Notes under the pieces: model-generated | Database searches by the model: none | Seen by the model: only the letters and a program-made list of their open reading frames with translations | Told to the model about the DNA's origin: nothing | Part shown: in pieces, positions 33,400 to 40,799 of the stretch | How positions within the stretch are numbered: position 1 is the stretch's first letter | How the letters are laid out: each line of letters begins with the position of its first letter | Made by a program: the position numbers and the translations under genes | Origin: Litorimonas sp964511495 | GTDB taxonomy: Bacteria; Pseudomonadota; Alphaproteobacteria; Caulobacterales; Maricaulaceae | DNA: 64,000 nucleotides | Assembly: GCA_964511495.1 (NCBI GenBank) | Contig: CAZEFT010000008.1 | Coordinates: 59,596 to 123,595, forward strand | Direction: 5' to 3'

Positions 33400-34956
33400 T
33401 TAAAATGCGCCGGCGGCCCACGCACTGCCTAAGGCGATCACCGCGCCAGCTCCGAGATAGGCCACGGGACGGAGTAAGGTCGGTTTGGCTTTGGGTTGCG
33501 TTTGGATGTTGCTGAGATCAATTTCGCCATCCGCCCAAGCTTGGGCAAGCTTTGCAATATTGTCAGTTGCATCCGGCAATGTTTGAAGCGTTTTGCGCGT
33601 ACGGTCGAGGCCGTCGAGAAAATCATTGATGTAACGTTCCGGCCCCAATTCACGACGCACGGCTTTCTCGACTACAGGGCGGGCGGCTTCCCACATATCA
33701 AATTCAGGGTCGAGGCGACGGGCGACGCCTTCGGCCTGCATCATAGTTTTTTGCAAAAGAATAAGCTGAGGCTGTAACTCCATATCGAAAATTTCTGTGA
33801 TTTCGAGCAGTTGCAATAAGACCTTTGCCATGGAGACATCTTCGGCTTTTTTGCCGAAAATAGGTTCTCCTACAGCTCGCAAGGCGCTGGCAAAATCTTC
33901 AATTTTATGGTGTGGCGGCACATATCCAATATCGAAATGAACTTTGGCGATTTTATAGTAATCCCGCTGTAAAAAGCCGTAGAGTGTATCGATTTCAAAA
34001 CGAATTTCAGCGTCGCCCAATCGCCCTAAAATACCAAAATCGAGCAGGACGAGATTGCCGTCTTCATCGACGATCAAATTACCCTCATGCATGTCGGCAT
34101 GAAAAACACCATACTCAAAGGTCGAGGCAAGAAAACTTTGAATGACTTGTCGCGCAAGGTCTTTTTTATTGATCGCCGGATCGGTCAACACGTCTGGAGA
34201 AGACAGATGCACGCCGTCAATCCATTCACTGACCAGAACATTCTTCCCGACTAAATCCCAATAGAGTTTGGGAACGCGGAAAAGGCCTGTCTCTTCTGAA
34301 ACTTCGGTCAGCTCTGACTGCGCAGCCGCTTCTAAACGCAGGTCTAATTCCAGCATGACGGCGCGGCGGGCTTCGGCGACAAAGTCTCGAGGCCGCAGGC
34401 GACGTAATTTGGGCACGGCTGTATGCGCCAGATCAGCCACAAGCTTAATCGTGTCCATGTCTTTGGTCATGCGAGACAGAATATTGGGTCGCAGAACCTT
34501 CACAGCTACGACTTCACCGCCGTGCAGCACGCCTTTATGAACTTGCGCTACAGAGGCTGCTGCAATGGGTTCGCTCAAAGACTTAAGGTGTTTATTCCAA
34601 GGGCCCAACCATTCTTCGGCGAGCATTTTTTCTGCCTTTTCCATAGGGAAGGGCGGAACTTTGTCTTTCAGGCGTGAAAGGCCTTCAGCAAATTCTGCAT
34701 CGAACATGTCTCCGCGTGTGGAGAGAATTTGACCAAATTTAATATAGGCCGGGCCGAGGTCTTCGAGTGCATTCGCGAAGCGTTCTCCGGCATTTCCTTT
34801 GCGATTGCCGATCGAGAATATTCGGGAAATCGCTCCAATAAAACGAACAGGCCACGGCACGAGTGGTGCATATTCGACCGGCACCAGCGAGTCGTGACGG
34901 ATCAAGACCCAAGCCGTGCGTAATAGTCGGAAAAATGTTGCAATCGCTTTCAACAT
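33400..34956 (-). CDS. ubiB: UbiB-type atypical kinase, ubiquinone biosynthesis
   Basis: 518 residues of the ABC1/ADCK/UbiB family, needed for ubiquinone synthesis. The family KxGQ motif is in LGPAYIKFGQILSTRGDMF, the Ala-rich loop in IAAASVAQVHKGVL, and the invariant Lys in VVAVKVLRP. Metal and catalytic Asp residues lie in HADMHEGNLIVDEDG and LLDFGILGRL. A C-terminal hydrophobic anchor (VAYLGAGAVIALGSAWAAGAF) is also typical. Usually ubiE lies beside it; here the upstream neighbour is a long regulatory gap and nrdB. Confidence 0.93.
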   Translation of the reverse strand: MLKAIATFFRLLRTAWVLIRHDSLVPVEYAPLVPWPVRFIGAISRIFSIGNRKGNAGERFANALEDLGPAYIKFGQILSTRGDMFDAEFAEGLSRLKDKVPPFPMEKAEKMLAEEWLGPWNKHLKSLSEPIAAASVAQVHKGVLHGGEVVAVKVLRPNILSRMTKDMDTIKLVADLAHTAVPKLRRLRPRDFVAEARRAVMLELDLRLEAAAQSELTEVSEETGLFRVPKLYWDLVGKNVLVSEWIDGVHLSSPDVLTDPAINKKDLARQVIQSFLASTFEYGVFHADMHEGNLIVDEDGNLVLLDFGILGRLGDAEIRFEIDTLYGFLQRDYYKIAKVHFDIGYVPPHHKIEDFASALRAVGEPIFGKKAEDVSMAKVLLQLLEITEIFDMELQPQLILLQKTMMQAEGVARRLDPEFDMWEAARPVVEKAVRRELGPERYINDFLDGLDRTRKTLQTLPDATDNIAKLAQAWADGEIDLSNIQTQPKAKPTLLRPVAYLGAGAVIALGSAWAAGAF

Positions 34957-35190
34957 AGGGCGCTTATAGGTCAGTCCGTTTCAGGCGTATATAATAAGTT
35001 CTGCGAAAGGAGAAAAAGCCGCGTTTCATCCTGTCAGAGTGAAAATGACACAGTGATTCCAATCTTAGGTCGTATGGTGATAAAGTCGTTTTGCGGGGAT
35101 TGCCTAACTCATTGCAATCGCCTCAAAAAAATCGGCGAAAATACGGTGTTGAAACAGGGCCTTATTGACGCATCCCCAAAATATGCCGTT

Positions 35191-35205
35191 TTAAAGATTG
35201 ATTAA
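35191..35205. promoter_or_regulatory. Perfect CtrA-type box upstream of nrdB
   Basis: TTAA, seven bases, TTAA, with a following C as in the preferred Caulobacter CtrA consensus. It ends 6 bases before the first NrdR-like box. A perfect 8-base match is expected about once by chance in a window this long, so context carries the weight. Confidence 0.5.
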
Positions 35206-35211
35206 CCCTTA

Positions 35212-35227
35212 CCCCTAGATATGGTGC
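35212..35227. promoter_or_regulatory. NrdR-like box 1 upstream of nrdB
   Basis: CCCCTAGATATGGTGC matches the NrdR consensus (ACACWATATATWGTGT) at 11 of 16 positions, including the central ATAT. NrdR represses ribonucleotide reductase genes in most bacteria (established). Confidence 0.6.
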
Positions 35228-35242
35228 CCGTAGATTCACATC

Positions 35243-35258
35243 ACACAGCATATGCCTT
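35243..35258. promoter_or_regulatory. NrdR-like box 2 upstream of nrdB
   Basis: ACACAGCATATGCCTT matches the consensus at about 9 of 16 positions. It begins exactly 31 bp after box 1, the spacing typical of NrdR box pairs (about three helical turns), and lies over the expected -35 zone of the TATAAT element at 35267. Confidence 0.5.
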
Positions 35259-35266
35259 TTCATCCA

Positions 35267-35272
35267 TATAAT
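35267..35272 (+). promoter_or_regulatory. TATAAT -10-like element of nrdB
   Basis: Exact TATAAT 68 bp before the nrdB start; no good -35 sequence is seen, in line with an activator-dependent promoter. NrdR-like box 2 occupies the -35 zone. Confidence 0.4.
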
Positions 35273-35339
35273 GAGGGCACAGAGTCGCGGGAAATGGCCA
35301 TCTTATTTGAGATAGAGGCCAAAATGCAGGGAGTTATAA

Positions 35340-36383
35340 ATGGGTAAGATCGACTTTTTGAAGGATTCCAAATCAGGACTTCTGATTCCAAGCCATAGCT
35401 ATAAACCCTTCCGATATCCTTGGGCCTATGATTTCTGGCAAAAACAGCAACAAGTTCACTGGATGCCGGAAGAAGTGCCTTTGGGCGAGGATTGCAAAGA
35501 CTGGGCGACCAATATTACGGAACAGGAGCGCAATCTGTTGACGCAGATCTTCCGATTCTTCACGCAATCCGATGTTGAAGTGGGCGGCAATTACATGGAA
35601 AATTACATGCCGCTCTTCAAACCCGTCGAAGTGCGCATGATGTTGGCGGCTTTTTCCAATATGGAAACCATTCATATCGCTGCTTACGCTTTACTGCTTG
35701 AGACAATCGGCATGCCAGATTCTGAATTTTCTGCTTTTATGCAATATGAGGAAATGGCGGCCAAACATGATTATCTCGGCCAGTTCGGCGTCGAAAGCGA
35801 GCGTGATATTCTCACTTCAATGGCGGTTTTTGGCGGCTTTACCGAAGGGCTACAACTTTTTGCGTCCTTCGCGATGTTGATGAACTTCCCGCGCCTGAAT
35901 AAAATGAAGGGCATGGGGCAGATTGTGACATGGTCTATTCGCGATGAGAGCCTGCACTGTGAAGGCATGATCAAGCTCTTCCACACATTTGCGCGTGAAA
36001 CCGGGGCGCTTTCCCCGGCTGTGGCGGATGATATTATTGATTGCTGTAAAACAGTCGTGAAATTGGAGGATAAGTTTATCGAGCTTGCCTTTGAGCTTGG
36101 CCCTGTTGAAGGCATGACGGCGGAAGATATCAAACAATATATTCGTTATATTGCTGATTGGCGTTTGGGGCAGTTGGGACTGCCTAAGATTTACGGCATA
36201 AAAGAGCACCCACTGCCTTGGTTGACGGAAATCACCAATGGCGTGGAACATGCCAATTTCTTTGAAGCACGCGCCACGGAATATTCCAAAGGAGCGACAG
36301 AAGGTTCTTGGCATGGTGAAGAGGGCGTCTGGGACCGCTTCGAAACAATGCAAACGAAAAAAGTCCTCGAAGATATAGGCTAA
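35340..36383 (+). CDS. nrdB: Class Ia ribonucleotide reductase small (beta) subunit
   Basis: 347-residue R2 protein that holds the diiron-tyrosyl radical used to make deoxyribonucleotides. Iron ligands are visible: Asp78 (FTQSDVEVG), Glu109 and His112 (METIHIAAY), Glu169 (GFTEGLQ), Glu203 and His206 (RDESLHCEG). The radical tyrosine is Tyr116, four residues after His112. So it is a canonical radical enzyme, not a metal-only variant. The partner nrdA is not in this window. A CtrA-type box and two NrdR-like boxes lie upstream. Confidence 0.95.
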   Translation: MGKIDFLKDSKSGLLIPSHSYKPFRYPWAYDFWQKQQQVHWMPEEVPLGEDCKDWATNITEQERNLLTQIFRFFTQSDVEVGGNYMENYMPLFKPVEVRMMLAAFSNMETIHIAAYALLLETIGMPDSEFSAFMQYEEMAAKHDYLGQFGVESERDILTSMAVFGGFTEGLQLFASFAMLMNFPRLNKMKGMGQIVTWSIRDESLHCEGMIKLFHTFARETGALSPAVADDIIDCCKTVVKLEDKFIELAFELGPVEGMTAEDIKQYIRYIADWRLGQLGLPKIYGIKEHPLPWLTEITNGVEHANFFEARATEYSKGATEGSWHGEEGVWDRFETMQTKKVLEDIG

Positions 36384-36409
36384 GTAAGCCTACAAACTAA
36401 ATGTTTGAG

Positions 36410-36460
36410 TGTCGGTCTGTTTGTTGCAACGCAACTTGTCGCAGCCCGACATTTTATTTT
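36410..36460 (+). terminator. Probable terminator after nrdB
   Basis: TGTCGG (36410-36415) pairs with CCGACA (36446-36451), followed by a T-rich stretch. A second small perfect hairpin (GTTGC, loop AAC, GCAAC, 36423-36435) lies inside the loop. Confidence 0.5.
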
Positions 36461-36492
36461 GCATGAGCGGGAGTGCATGTTAGGCGTTCCTT

Positions 36493-37287
36493 ATGGCTCT
36501 GATATCTCTGACTGACCGCGTAAAGCCGTTTCAAACTATTCTGAATTTTCGAGATTTCGGCGCCTATAAAACGGATACAAAGCGTGGCGTTGTTCAGGGG
36601 AAGTTATTCCGCTCGGCTCATTTAAACAATTTATCCGATGCGGAGCTTTCAGATATTTCTGATCTGAATATCGGCTTGGTCGTTGATTTACGTTATCGGC
36701 CTGAACGCGAGCGCCAGCCGTCCCGTTATCCTTTGGCGGATGAGGCTGTTGTTTTGACATATCCTGATCAGGACGTGACGGAAGGGCCAAAAGTGGCACC
36801 GCATGAAGCGTTTATGGAGCATGAATTAAATTCGGCCCAAGATGCCTATGATTATATGATGCGCTCCTATACGGCGCGAGCAGATGATGCCGGGTTTCAA
36901 TCAGTTTTCAGGGATACGCTTTTATATATGGCGGAAACCGGAAACCCTCTGCTTATTCATTGTGCAGCAGGTAAGGATCGTACCGGAACATTGGTTGCTC
37001 TTATTCAAGGAATTTTAGGTGTTGGGGATAGTGATATTGAAAACGACTATCTACTAACTAATCAGGCTGTCGATATTGAGAGCTTTCTTAAACCCGCCGC
37101 ACAAATGTTCACAAAACGCTATGGACGTGACATCAGCCCTGATGCGTTGCGGCCTATGTTCGGCGTGGAGGCTGATTATCTGAAGGCGGCCTCTATGACG
37201 ATGGGTGACTATAAAAATTATGCCATAAAAAAACTCGGTCTGAGTGAGACCGAGCTTCGTCATATTCATGAGCATTATTTAAACTAA
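36493..37287 (+). CDS. Tyrosine-specific protein phosphatase family (DSP/PTP-like)
   Basis: 264 residues. The active-site loop HCAAGKDRTGT (Cys157 to Arg163) is the CX5R signature. The N-terminal RDFGAYKTDTKRGVVQGKLFRSAHLNNLSDAE matches the bacterial tyrosine/lipid phosphatase group (Y_phosphatase3). That group removes phosphate from phosphotyrosine or phosphoinositides. The gene converges on the TadE-like gene, 4 bp away, with no terminator in between. Confidence 0.87.
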   Translation: MALISLTDRVKPFQTILNFRDFGAYKTDTKRGVVQGKLFRSAHLNNLSDAELSDISDLNIGLVVDLRYRPERERQPSRYPLADEAVVLTYPDQDVTEGPKVAPHEAFMEHELNSAQDAYDYMMRSYTARADDAGFQSVFRDTLLYMAETGNPLLIHCAAGKDRTGTLVALIQGILGVGDSDIENDYLLTNQAVDIESFLKPAAQMFTKRYGRDISPDALRPMFGVEADYLKAASMTMGDYKNYAIKKLGLSETELRHIHEHYLN

Positions 37288-37291
37288 CGAA

Positions 37292-37945
37292 TTAGCCGCA
37301 TTTCACGCTGGTTCCGTTAGAGGAGCAAGTGAATTTTTTACCAGTGGTTCCATCGAATGTCACACTGCTAGAGCGTCTAGGTTTCAACACGAAGCTTTCT
37401 GACATGGTGATGTCACTGTCAAAGAACATCGCTTTAAAAGGTGAGTAGTCATAAGCAACTCGTGCGACGACAATGCCGCTATTTTCGTTCAGAAGGGTTT
37501 TGTCCACTTTCGCGACATTGAAACTGGGGAGCTTCGAAGCCCCTCCATTCATTGTGGCGGAGCCGACAAGGATATCCTTACCCGCAGAATCACGTGTCCA
37601 ACTATCAAGTTGGATGGTTACTTTTTGAGGTTCGGGAATGGCCATGACGCGCAGTGTTGCGGTCATCAAATCTTCCAGATCTTCTTTCTCAATATCTGCC
37701 ACCTGCGTGGCGAGGTCGCCGGCCACATTGGTTGAATGTGAAACGGCCCGATTAACGGAAATCGCCGAAGCCACTTCGGCTAAGCCAAAATACATCGTGA
37801 TGAGCAGCGGCGCCAATAGTGCGAATTCAATCGCGGCCAAACCGTCCTCGTTTTCTTGAACGGCCACAGTGCCTCTCGCCAATCGATTGCGTAAACGCGA
37901 AGCAGGCTTCTTGAATGTGTTTTTTAATAATGTCATCGAAGGCAT
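37292..37945 (-). CDS. TadE-like pseudopilin
   Basis: 217 residues. A single hydrophobic segment near residue 35 carries the TadE signature AAIEFALLAPLLITMYFGL, with the Glu in +5-like position after a possible processing site (GLAAIEF). The rest is exported and rich in beta structure, ending in two Cys (KKFTCSSNGTSVKCG). TadE-type minor pseudopilins are needed for Flp pilus assembly. A paralogue (37993-38577) lies 47 bp upstream on the same strand. Confidence 0.88.
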   Translation of the reverse strand: MPSMTLLKNTFKKPASRLRNRLARGTVAVQENEDGLAAIEFALLAPLLITMYFGLAEVASAISVNRAVSHSTNVAGDLATQVADIEKEDLEDLMTATLRVMAIPEPQKVTIQLDSWTRDSAGKDILVGSATMNGGASKLPSFNVAKVDKTLLNENSGIVVARVAYDYSPFKAMFFDSDITMSESFVLKPRRSSSVTFDGTTGKKFTCSSNGTSVKCG

Positions 37946-37992
37946 AATGTTATCCTCTAAAAGAGTTACAAGCTCGAAAGCCTAATCTGGGC

Positions 37993-38577
37993 TTAGGTTG
38001 ACGGACACGTGCCGGGGGTCGAGAAGGGCTCATTCCGGAAGGCGGTAGACGAATAAAGCATACGTACACCTGTCCCTTCTTTTGTCTCCAAGCGCGTCAA
38101 AGCGGCTGGCATAGCAAGATTATAGTAATAAGTGGCCCTTGCAACGACAGGGTCACCGCCGGATGTGCTGGCGACTGATCCGTTCGGGGCATCCTGATCA
38201 TTTTTTACGTCAGGTAAATCCGGCAGGACGATACTAGAGAAGTTCTGACCCGTTAAAACATCAACGCGCACTCGACCTTCGCAATCACCTAATGTGGACA
38301 TGTTACTGCAAACCAATTCCTTGAACTTGGTTGCTGTATTCCCGCCACAGGCTTGGAAGTTACCAACACGAATTTGTCGTCCGGCCTCACTGACGGCGTA
38401 GGTCATCGTTGAATTGATAAACAAAATAATGGCAAGCTCGATAATACCGAAAATCAACATTAAGAAAGGGACAGCTAGAATACCAAATTCAATCGCGGCC
38501 ACCCCGTCATCATCATTTTTGTAATTTTTCGCTCTTTGATAGAGTCCAAAAAAGTAACTTTTGCTAAAATCACGCAT
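37993..38577 (-). CDS. TadE/TadG-like pseudopilin
   Basis: 194 residues with the same N-terminal pattern as its neighbour: GVAAIEFGILAVPFLMLIFGIIELAIILF. The periplasmic domain has several Cys (ACGGNTATKFKELVC, DCEGRV, CPST), perhaps forming disulfides. No von Willebrand domain is present, so it is not a full-length TadG. Gene pair with 37292-37945 on the minus strand. Confidence 0.88.
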   Translation of the reverse strand: MRDFSKSYFFGLYQRAKNYKNDDDGVAAIEFGILAVPFLMLIFGIIELAIILFINSTMTYAVSEAGRQIRVGNFQACGGNTATKFKELVCSNMSTLGDCEGRVRVDVLTGQNFSSIVLPDLPDVKNDQDAPNGSVASTSGGDPVVARATYYYNLAMPAALTRLETKEGTGVRMLYSSTAFRNEPFSTPGTCPST

Positions 38578-38697
38578 AGTTTTCCCACCGATTCATATGT
38601 CTAGACATTACAAAAGAAACCTTAAATCCGCCGTAAGAGTTAGGCTTAATGAAAGGTTAAATTCAGTGATGTGCTCGGTGAAGCCGACTTAACAATG

Positions 38698-38713
38698 ACC
38701 ACGGTAACGTGGT
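38698..38713 (-). terminator. Small hairpin after the secretin N-domain gene
   Basis: ACCACG, loop GTAA, CGTGGT: a perfect 6-bp stem between the minus-strand gene ending at 38727 and the next minus-strand gene. No T run; low confidence as a terminator. Confidence 0.3.
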
Positions 38714-38726
38714 GTTCATAGAAAAA

Positions 38727-39284
38727 TTAGTTTGGAAACTGTCCTGTTGCTTCGCTCGGCCCACGGGATGTCCCGCTTGAGTCGGCACTTCCTGCAAAAC
38801 TGCTCCCGGATGTCGCTGCGAAAGCTTCGGAAGATTGGATGGGCGCTTCGCTGGCCGTGAAATTACCGATAAATGTAGGATCATCGCCTAAAACCGGAGA
38901 GGGTTGACATTGAGGCGCACAATTATAGGATTGTCTGGATGAGCGATTGAAGACGCGCACACCATGAGTAGAGGCCTTCTGCAAAACTTGGATATCGGCG
39001 TCCATCATGGTGGAGCCATCCGGCCCCAAAACGATGAGATTCGTTTCACCATAACCCCGCCCCACGACAAATAATGTGTCTGCGGCATGGACGGATACAT
39101 CTGCGATAGAAGGATTACCGATTACGACTGCGCTCGCCGCCATAGGTAATCTGACAACTTCGGTCTTATTCAGCTCGACAGCATAGGTTTGCCCGTTGAC
39201 GGGGTCTGCATGCGCCATGGGAGCGACTGATAACGTCGCAATAACGGCTGTTAATCCACCCAAATAAGAATATTTTTTTCGCAT
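38727..39284 (-). CDS. Stand-alone pilus secretin N-terminal-domain protein
   Basis: 185 residues with a signal peptide (LTAVIATLSVAPMAHA). Residues 28-100 are the domain normally at the N-terminus of the CpaC/RcpA secretin: VELNKTEVVRLPMAASAVVIGNPSIADVSV, ending FVVGRGYGETNLIVLGPDG. The same pattern appears in cpaC (42426): VVELPSAVQDVIVSNPDVVEAVVH. No secretin domain follows; instead there is a Ser/Ala/Gly-rich tail with two Cys in YNCAPQCQPSP. It is divergent from the flp genes and may help assemble the outer-membrane pore (inference). Confidence 0.85.
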   Translation of the reverse strand: MRKKYSYLGGLTAVIATLSVAPMAHADPVNGQTYAVELNKTEVVRLPMAASAVVIGNPSIADVSVHAADTLFVVGRGYGETNLIVLGPDGSTMMDADIQVLQKASTHGVRVFNRSSRQSYNCAPQCQPSPVLGDDPTFIGNFTASEAPIQSSEAFAATSGSSFAGSADSSGTSRGPSEATGQFPN

Positions 39285-39450
39285 GAAGCTCTCCGGTATT
39301 CTCCCTGTGATACCGACATGTGGTGAATGAAGCGTTTACAAATGCCGATGATTTCACCTGACGATTGATAAAAATTGCAAAAAAGTCAGTAATTCCGTGG
39401 GGGTTGGACATCACACTGTATCCAAACGGAACACTGCGTATTTTCTGCGA

Positions 39451-39465
39451 TTAAAGCTTTGTTCA
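39451..39465. promoter_or_regulatory. CtrA-like site upstream of flp pilin 1
   Basis: TTAA, seven bases, TTCA: seven of eight consensus positions, 113 bp before the pilin start. In Caulobacter the pilin gene is a known CtrA target (established). Confidence 0.4.
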
Positions 39466-39515
39466 CTCAATCTCTCAAGATCGTGAAAAGATTCTACCTC
39501 TAGGTGAATTCTCAT

Positions 39516-39530
39516 CAGGGATTGACCCTG
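39516..39530 (+). promoter_or_regulatory. Inverted repeat in the leader of flp pilin 1
   Basis: CAGGG, ATTGA, CCCTG: 47 bp before the start codon. The same element (CAGGG, AAGT, CCCTG) stands 45 bp before pilin 2, so it was duplicated with the gene or is conserved for use. Confidence 0.5.
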
Positions 39531-39577
39531 TGTCCGGGATTTCATCTCGGTAAATCTAGCATAAGTGGGAGTATATT

Positions 39578-39766
39578 ATGCAAAATCTCGTTACTCGTTT
39601 TATGGAAGACGAATCTGGTGCAACAGCCATTGAATATGGTCTGATTGCCGCTCTAATCTCTGTTGCCTTGATCGGTGGCGCGACAACTCTTGGTACTAAT
39701 ATTTCTGCCAAGTTTACAGCGGCAGCGACATCTGTTGGTGCAGCAAAAGAAAATACAGGCGGTTAA
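39578..39766 (+). CDS. Flp/TadF-type major pilin 1
   Basis: 62-residue class IVb prepilin. The leader MQNLVTRFMEDESG ends at the Gly before ATAIEYGLIA, with Glu at +5 and Tyr at +6 of the mature form, the classic Flp processing pattern for CpaA. The hydrophobic spine follows. It differs from pilin 2 at only 7 of 62 residues. A hairpin (39784-39811) follows. Confidence 0.95.
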   Translation: MQNLVTRFMEDESGATAIEYGLIAALISVALIGGATTLGTNISAKFTAAATSVGAAKENTGG

Positions 39767-39783
39767 TTCCGCTTGTAAATTGG

Positions 39784-39811
39784 GACGTCGGGGTATCATT
39801 TCTCCGACGTC
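39784..39811 (+). terminator. Hairpin after flp pilin 1
   Basis: GACGTCGG (39784-39791) pairs with CCGACGTC (39804-39811). No strong T run follows; it may stabilise an abundant pilin mRNA or partly terminate it. Confidence 0.55.
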
Positions 39812-39942
39812 TAATGGTTCTAAAACACCAATTTCTGAAAAATAACTATTTATCCAATAGAGACGAAATAGCGAGATATTTGAAGTGCCTATATAATGTA
39901 GGGACAGATATTAATTTCAGGAAATCACATAAAAACCACAAA

Positions 39943-39957
39943 TTAAACAGATGTTTA
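39943..39957. promoter_or_regulatory. CtrA-like site upstream of flp pilin 2
   Basis: TTAA, seven bases, TTTA: seven of eight consensus positions, 110 bp before the pilin 2 start, so similar in position to the one before pilin 1. Confidence 0.4.
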
Positions 39958-40007
39958 CTACGTCTCTCAACAGCACAGTAACTTGCACCCCCTATAAGTC
40001 ATTTCAT

Positions 40008-40021
40008 CAGGGAAGTCCCTG
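40008..40021 (+). promoter_or_regulatory. Inverted repeat in the leader of flp pilin 2
   Basis: CAGGG, AAGT, CCCTG, the counterpart of the one before pilin 1. Confidence 0.5.
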
Positions 40022-40066
40022 GGAATGGGATTAACCCAAGAAACCTAGCATACGTGGGAGTAAGTT

Positions 40067-40255
40067 ATGCAAAATCTAGTTACTCGTTTTATCGAAGACG
40101 AATCCGGTGCGACAGCCATTGAATATGGTCTGATTGCCGCTCTAATTTCTGTTGCCTTGATCGGTGGCGCGACAACTCTTGGTAAGAATATTTCTTCCAA
40201 GTTTACGACTGCCGCATCGACTGTTGGTGCAGCAAAAGAAAACAAAGGCGGTTAA
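40067..40255 (+). CDS. Flp/TadF-type major pilin 2
   Basis: 62 residues, about 89% identical to pilin 1 and with the same predicted cleavage after DESG. Changes gather at residues 9, 40, 44, 48-52 and 60. The 300 bp between the pilins holds no other gene and has its own leader elements, so this looks like a tandem duplication that kept separate promoters. A strong terminator follows. Confidence 0.95.
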   Translation: MQNLVTRFIEDESGATAIEYGLIAALISVALIGGATTLGKNISSKFTTAASTVGAAKENKGG

Positions 40256-40311
40256 TTCCGTTTCGGACAGAAATTGGCATCGGTGAGCTTAGGTTGACCG
40301 ATGCGACTGTC

Positions 40312-40338
40312 AAAGCCACCCTCGCGGTGGCTTTTTTT
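40312..40338 (+). terminator. Rho-independent terminator after flp pilin 2
   Basis: AAAGCCACC, loop CTCGC, GGTGGCTTT with a seven-T tail. A weaker inverted repeat (GCATCGGT at 40277-40284 with ACCGATGC at 40297-40304) precedes it. Confidence 0.9.
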
Positions 40339-40397
40339 CTGCCAATCAAAAGAGCACTGATTGCAGACACTCACAAAATTCATATCGGGGGAGCAAG

Positions 40398-40571
40398 ATG
40401 AAGAAAATAACAACAGCTTATTGGGCGGATGAGACTGCAGCCACATCCATAGAATATGGGGTTGTAGTCGCTGTATTGGCTCTCGGAATCGTTGTGGCCG
40501 CCGGGGCTTTAGGTCTTGCAATCAATAATAAATTTGCAACTGCCGCCAGTGAAACGGCAAAAGTTATCTAA
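40398..40571 (+). CDS. Third Flp-type pilin (divergent, 57 residues)
   Basis: Short frame MKKITTAYWADETAATSIEY with the hydrophobic spine GVVVAVLALGIVVAAG and a short polar tail. Ala rather than Gly precedes the processing site, but Glu at +5 and Tyr at +6 are kept, so it should be cut by CpaA. GGGGGAG upstream of the ATG is a good ribosome site. It follows the pilin 2 terminator by 60 bp, so may have its own transcript or read-through. A minor pilin role is likely (inference). Confidence 0.88.
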   Translation: MKKITTAYWADETAATSIEYGVVVAVLALGIVVAAGALGLAINNKFATAASETAKVI

Positions 40572-40799
40572 AACTCTCCGTATTTTCAAAGTATTAGTGG
40601 GCGTTGATCTAGATGGCGATGCCGTCTTCGGAGGAAGCCGAATAGTTTCAAAATTCCACCCCACTCTCATTTCAGCACAGAATCAACCGTATCAAGGCAA
40701 CCACATATTAAGATTATTCCGGTAACTTACATTTTCCGATGGATGAAAATCCTGAAGGTCTGATGACGATCTCAAAGATCGAAATGTTGAGGGTGTGCC

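Larger units (their letters stand above)
34957..35339 (+). other. 383-bp gene-free region upstream of nrdB
   Basis: No convincing coding frame lies here. It is flanked by the divergent ubiB and nrdB. From the right half it holds a perfect TTAA-N7-TTAA (35191-35205), two NrdR-like boxes (35212-35227 and 35243-35258) and a TATAAT -10-like element (35267-35272). One GANTC (GATTC) also lies at about 35234. The left half (34957-35190) shows nothing I can name. Confidence 0.6.

Noticed and set aside
40516..40725. + strand frame of 69 residues overlapping the third pilin
   Set aside because: It overlaps the third pilin out of frame and lacks a ribosome site; the pilin has clear motifs.
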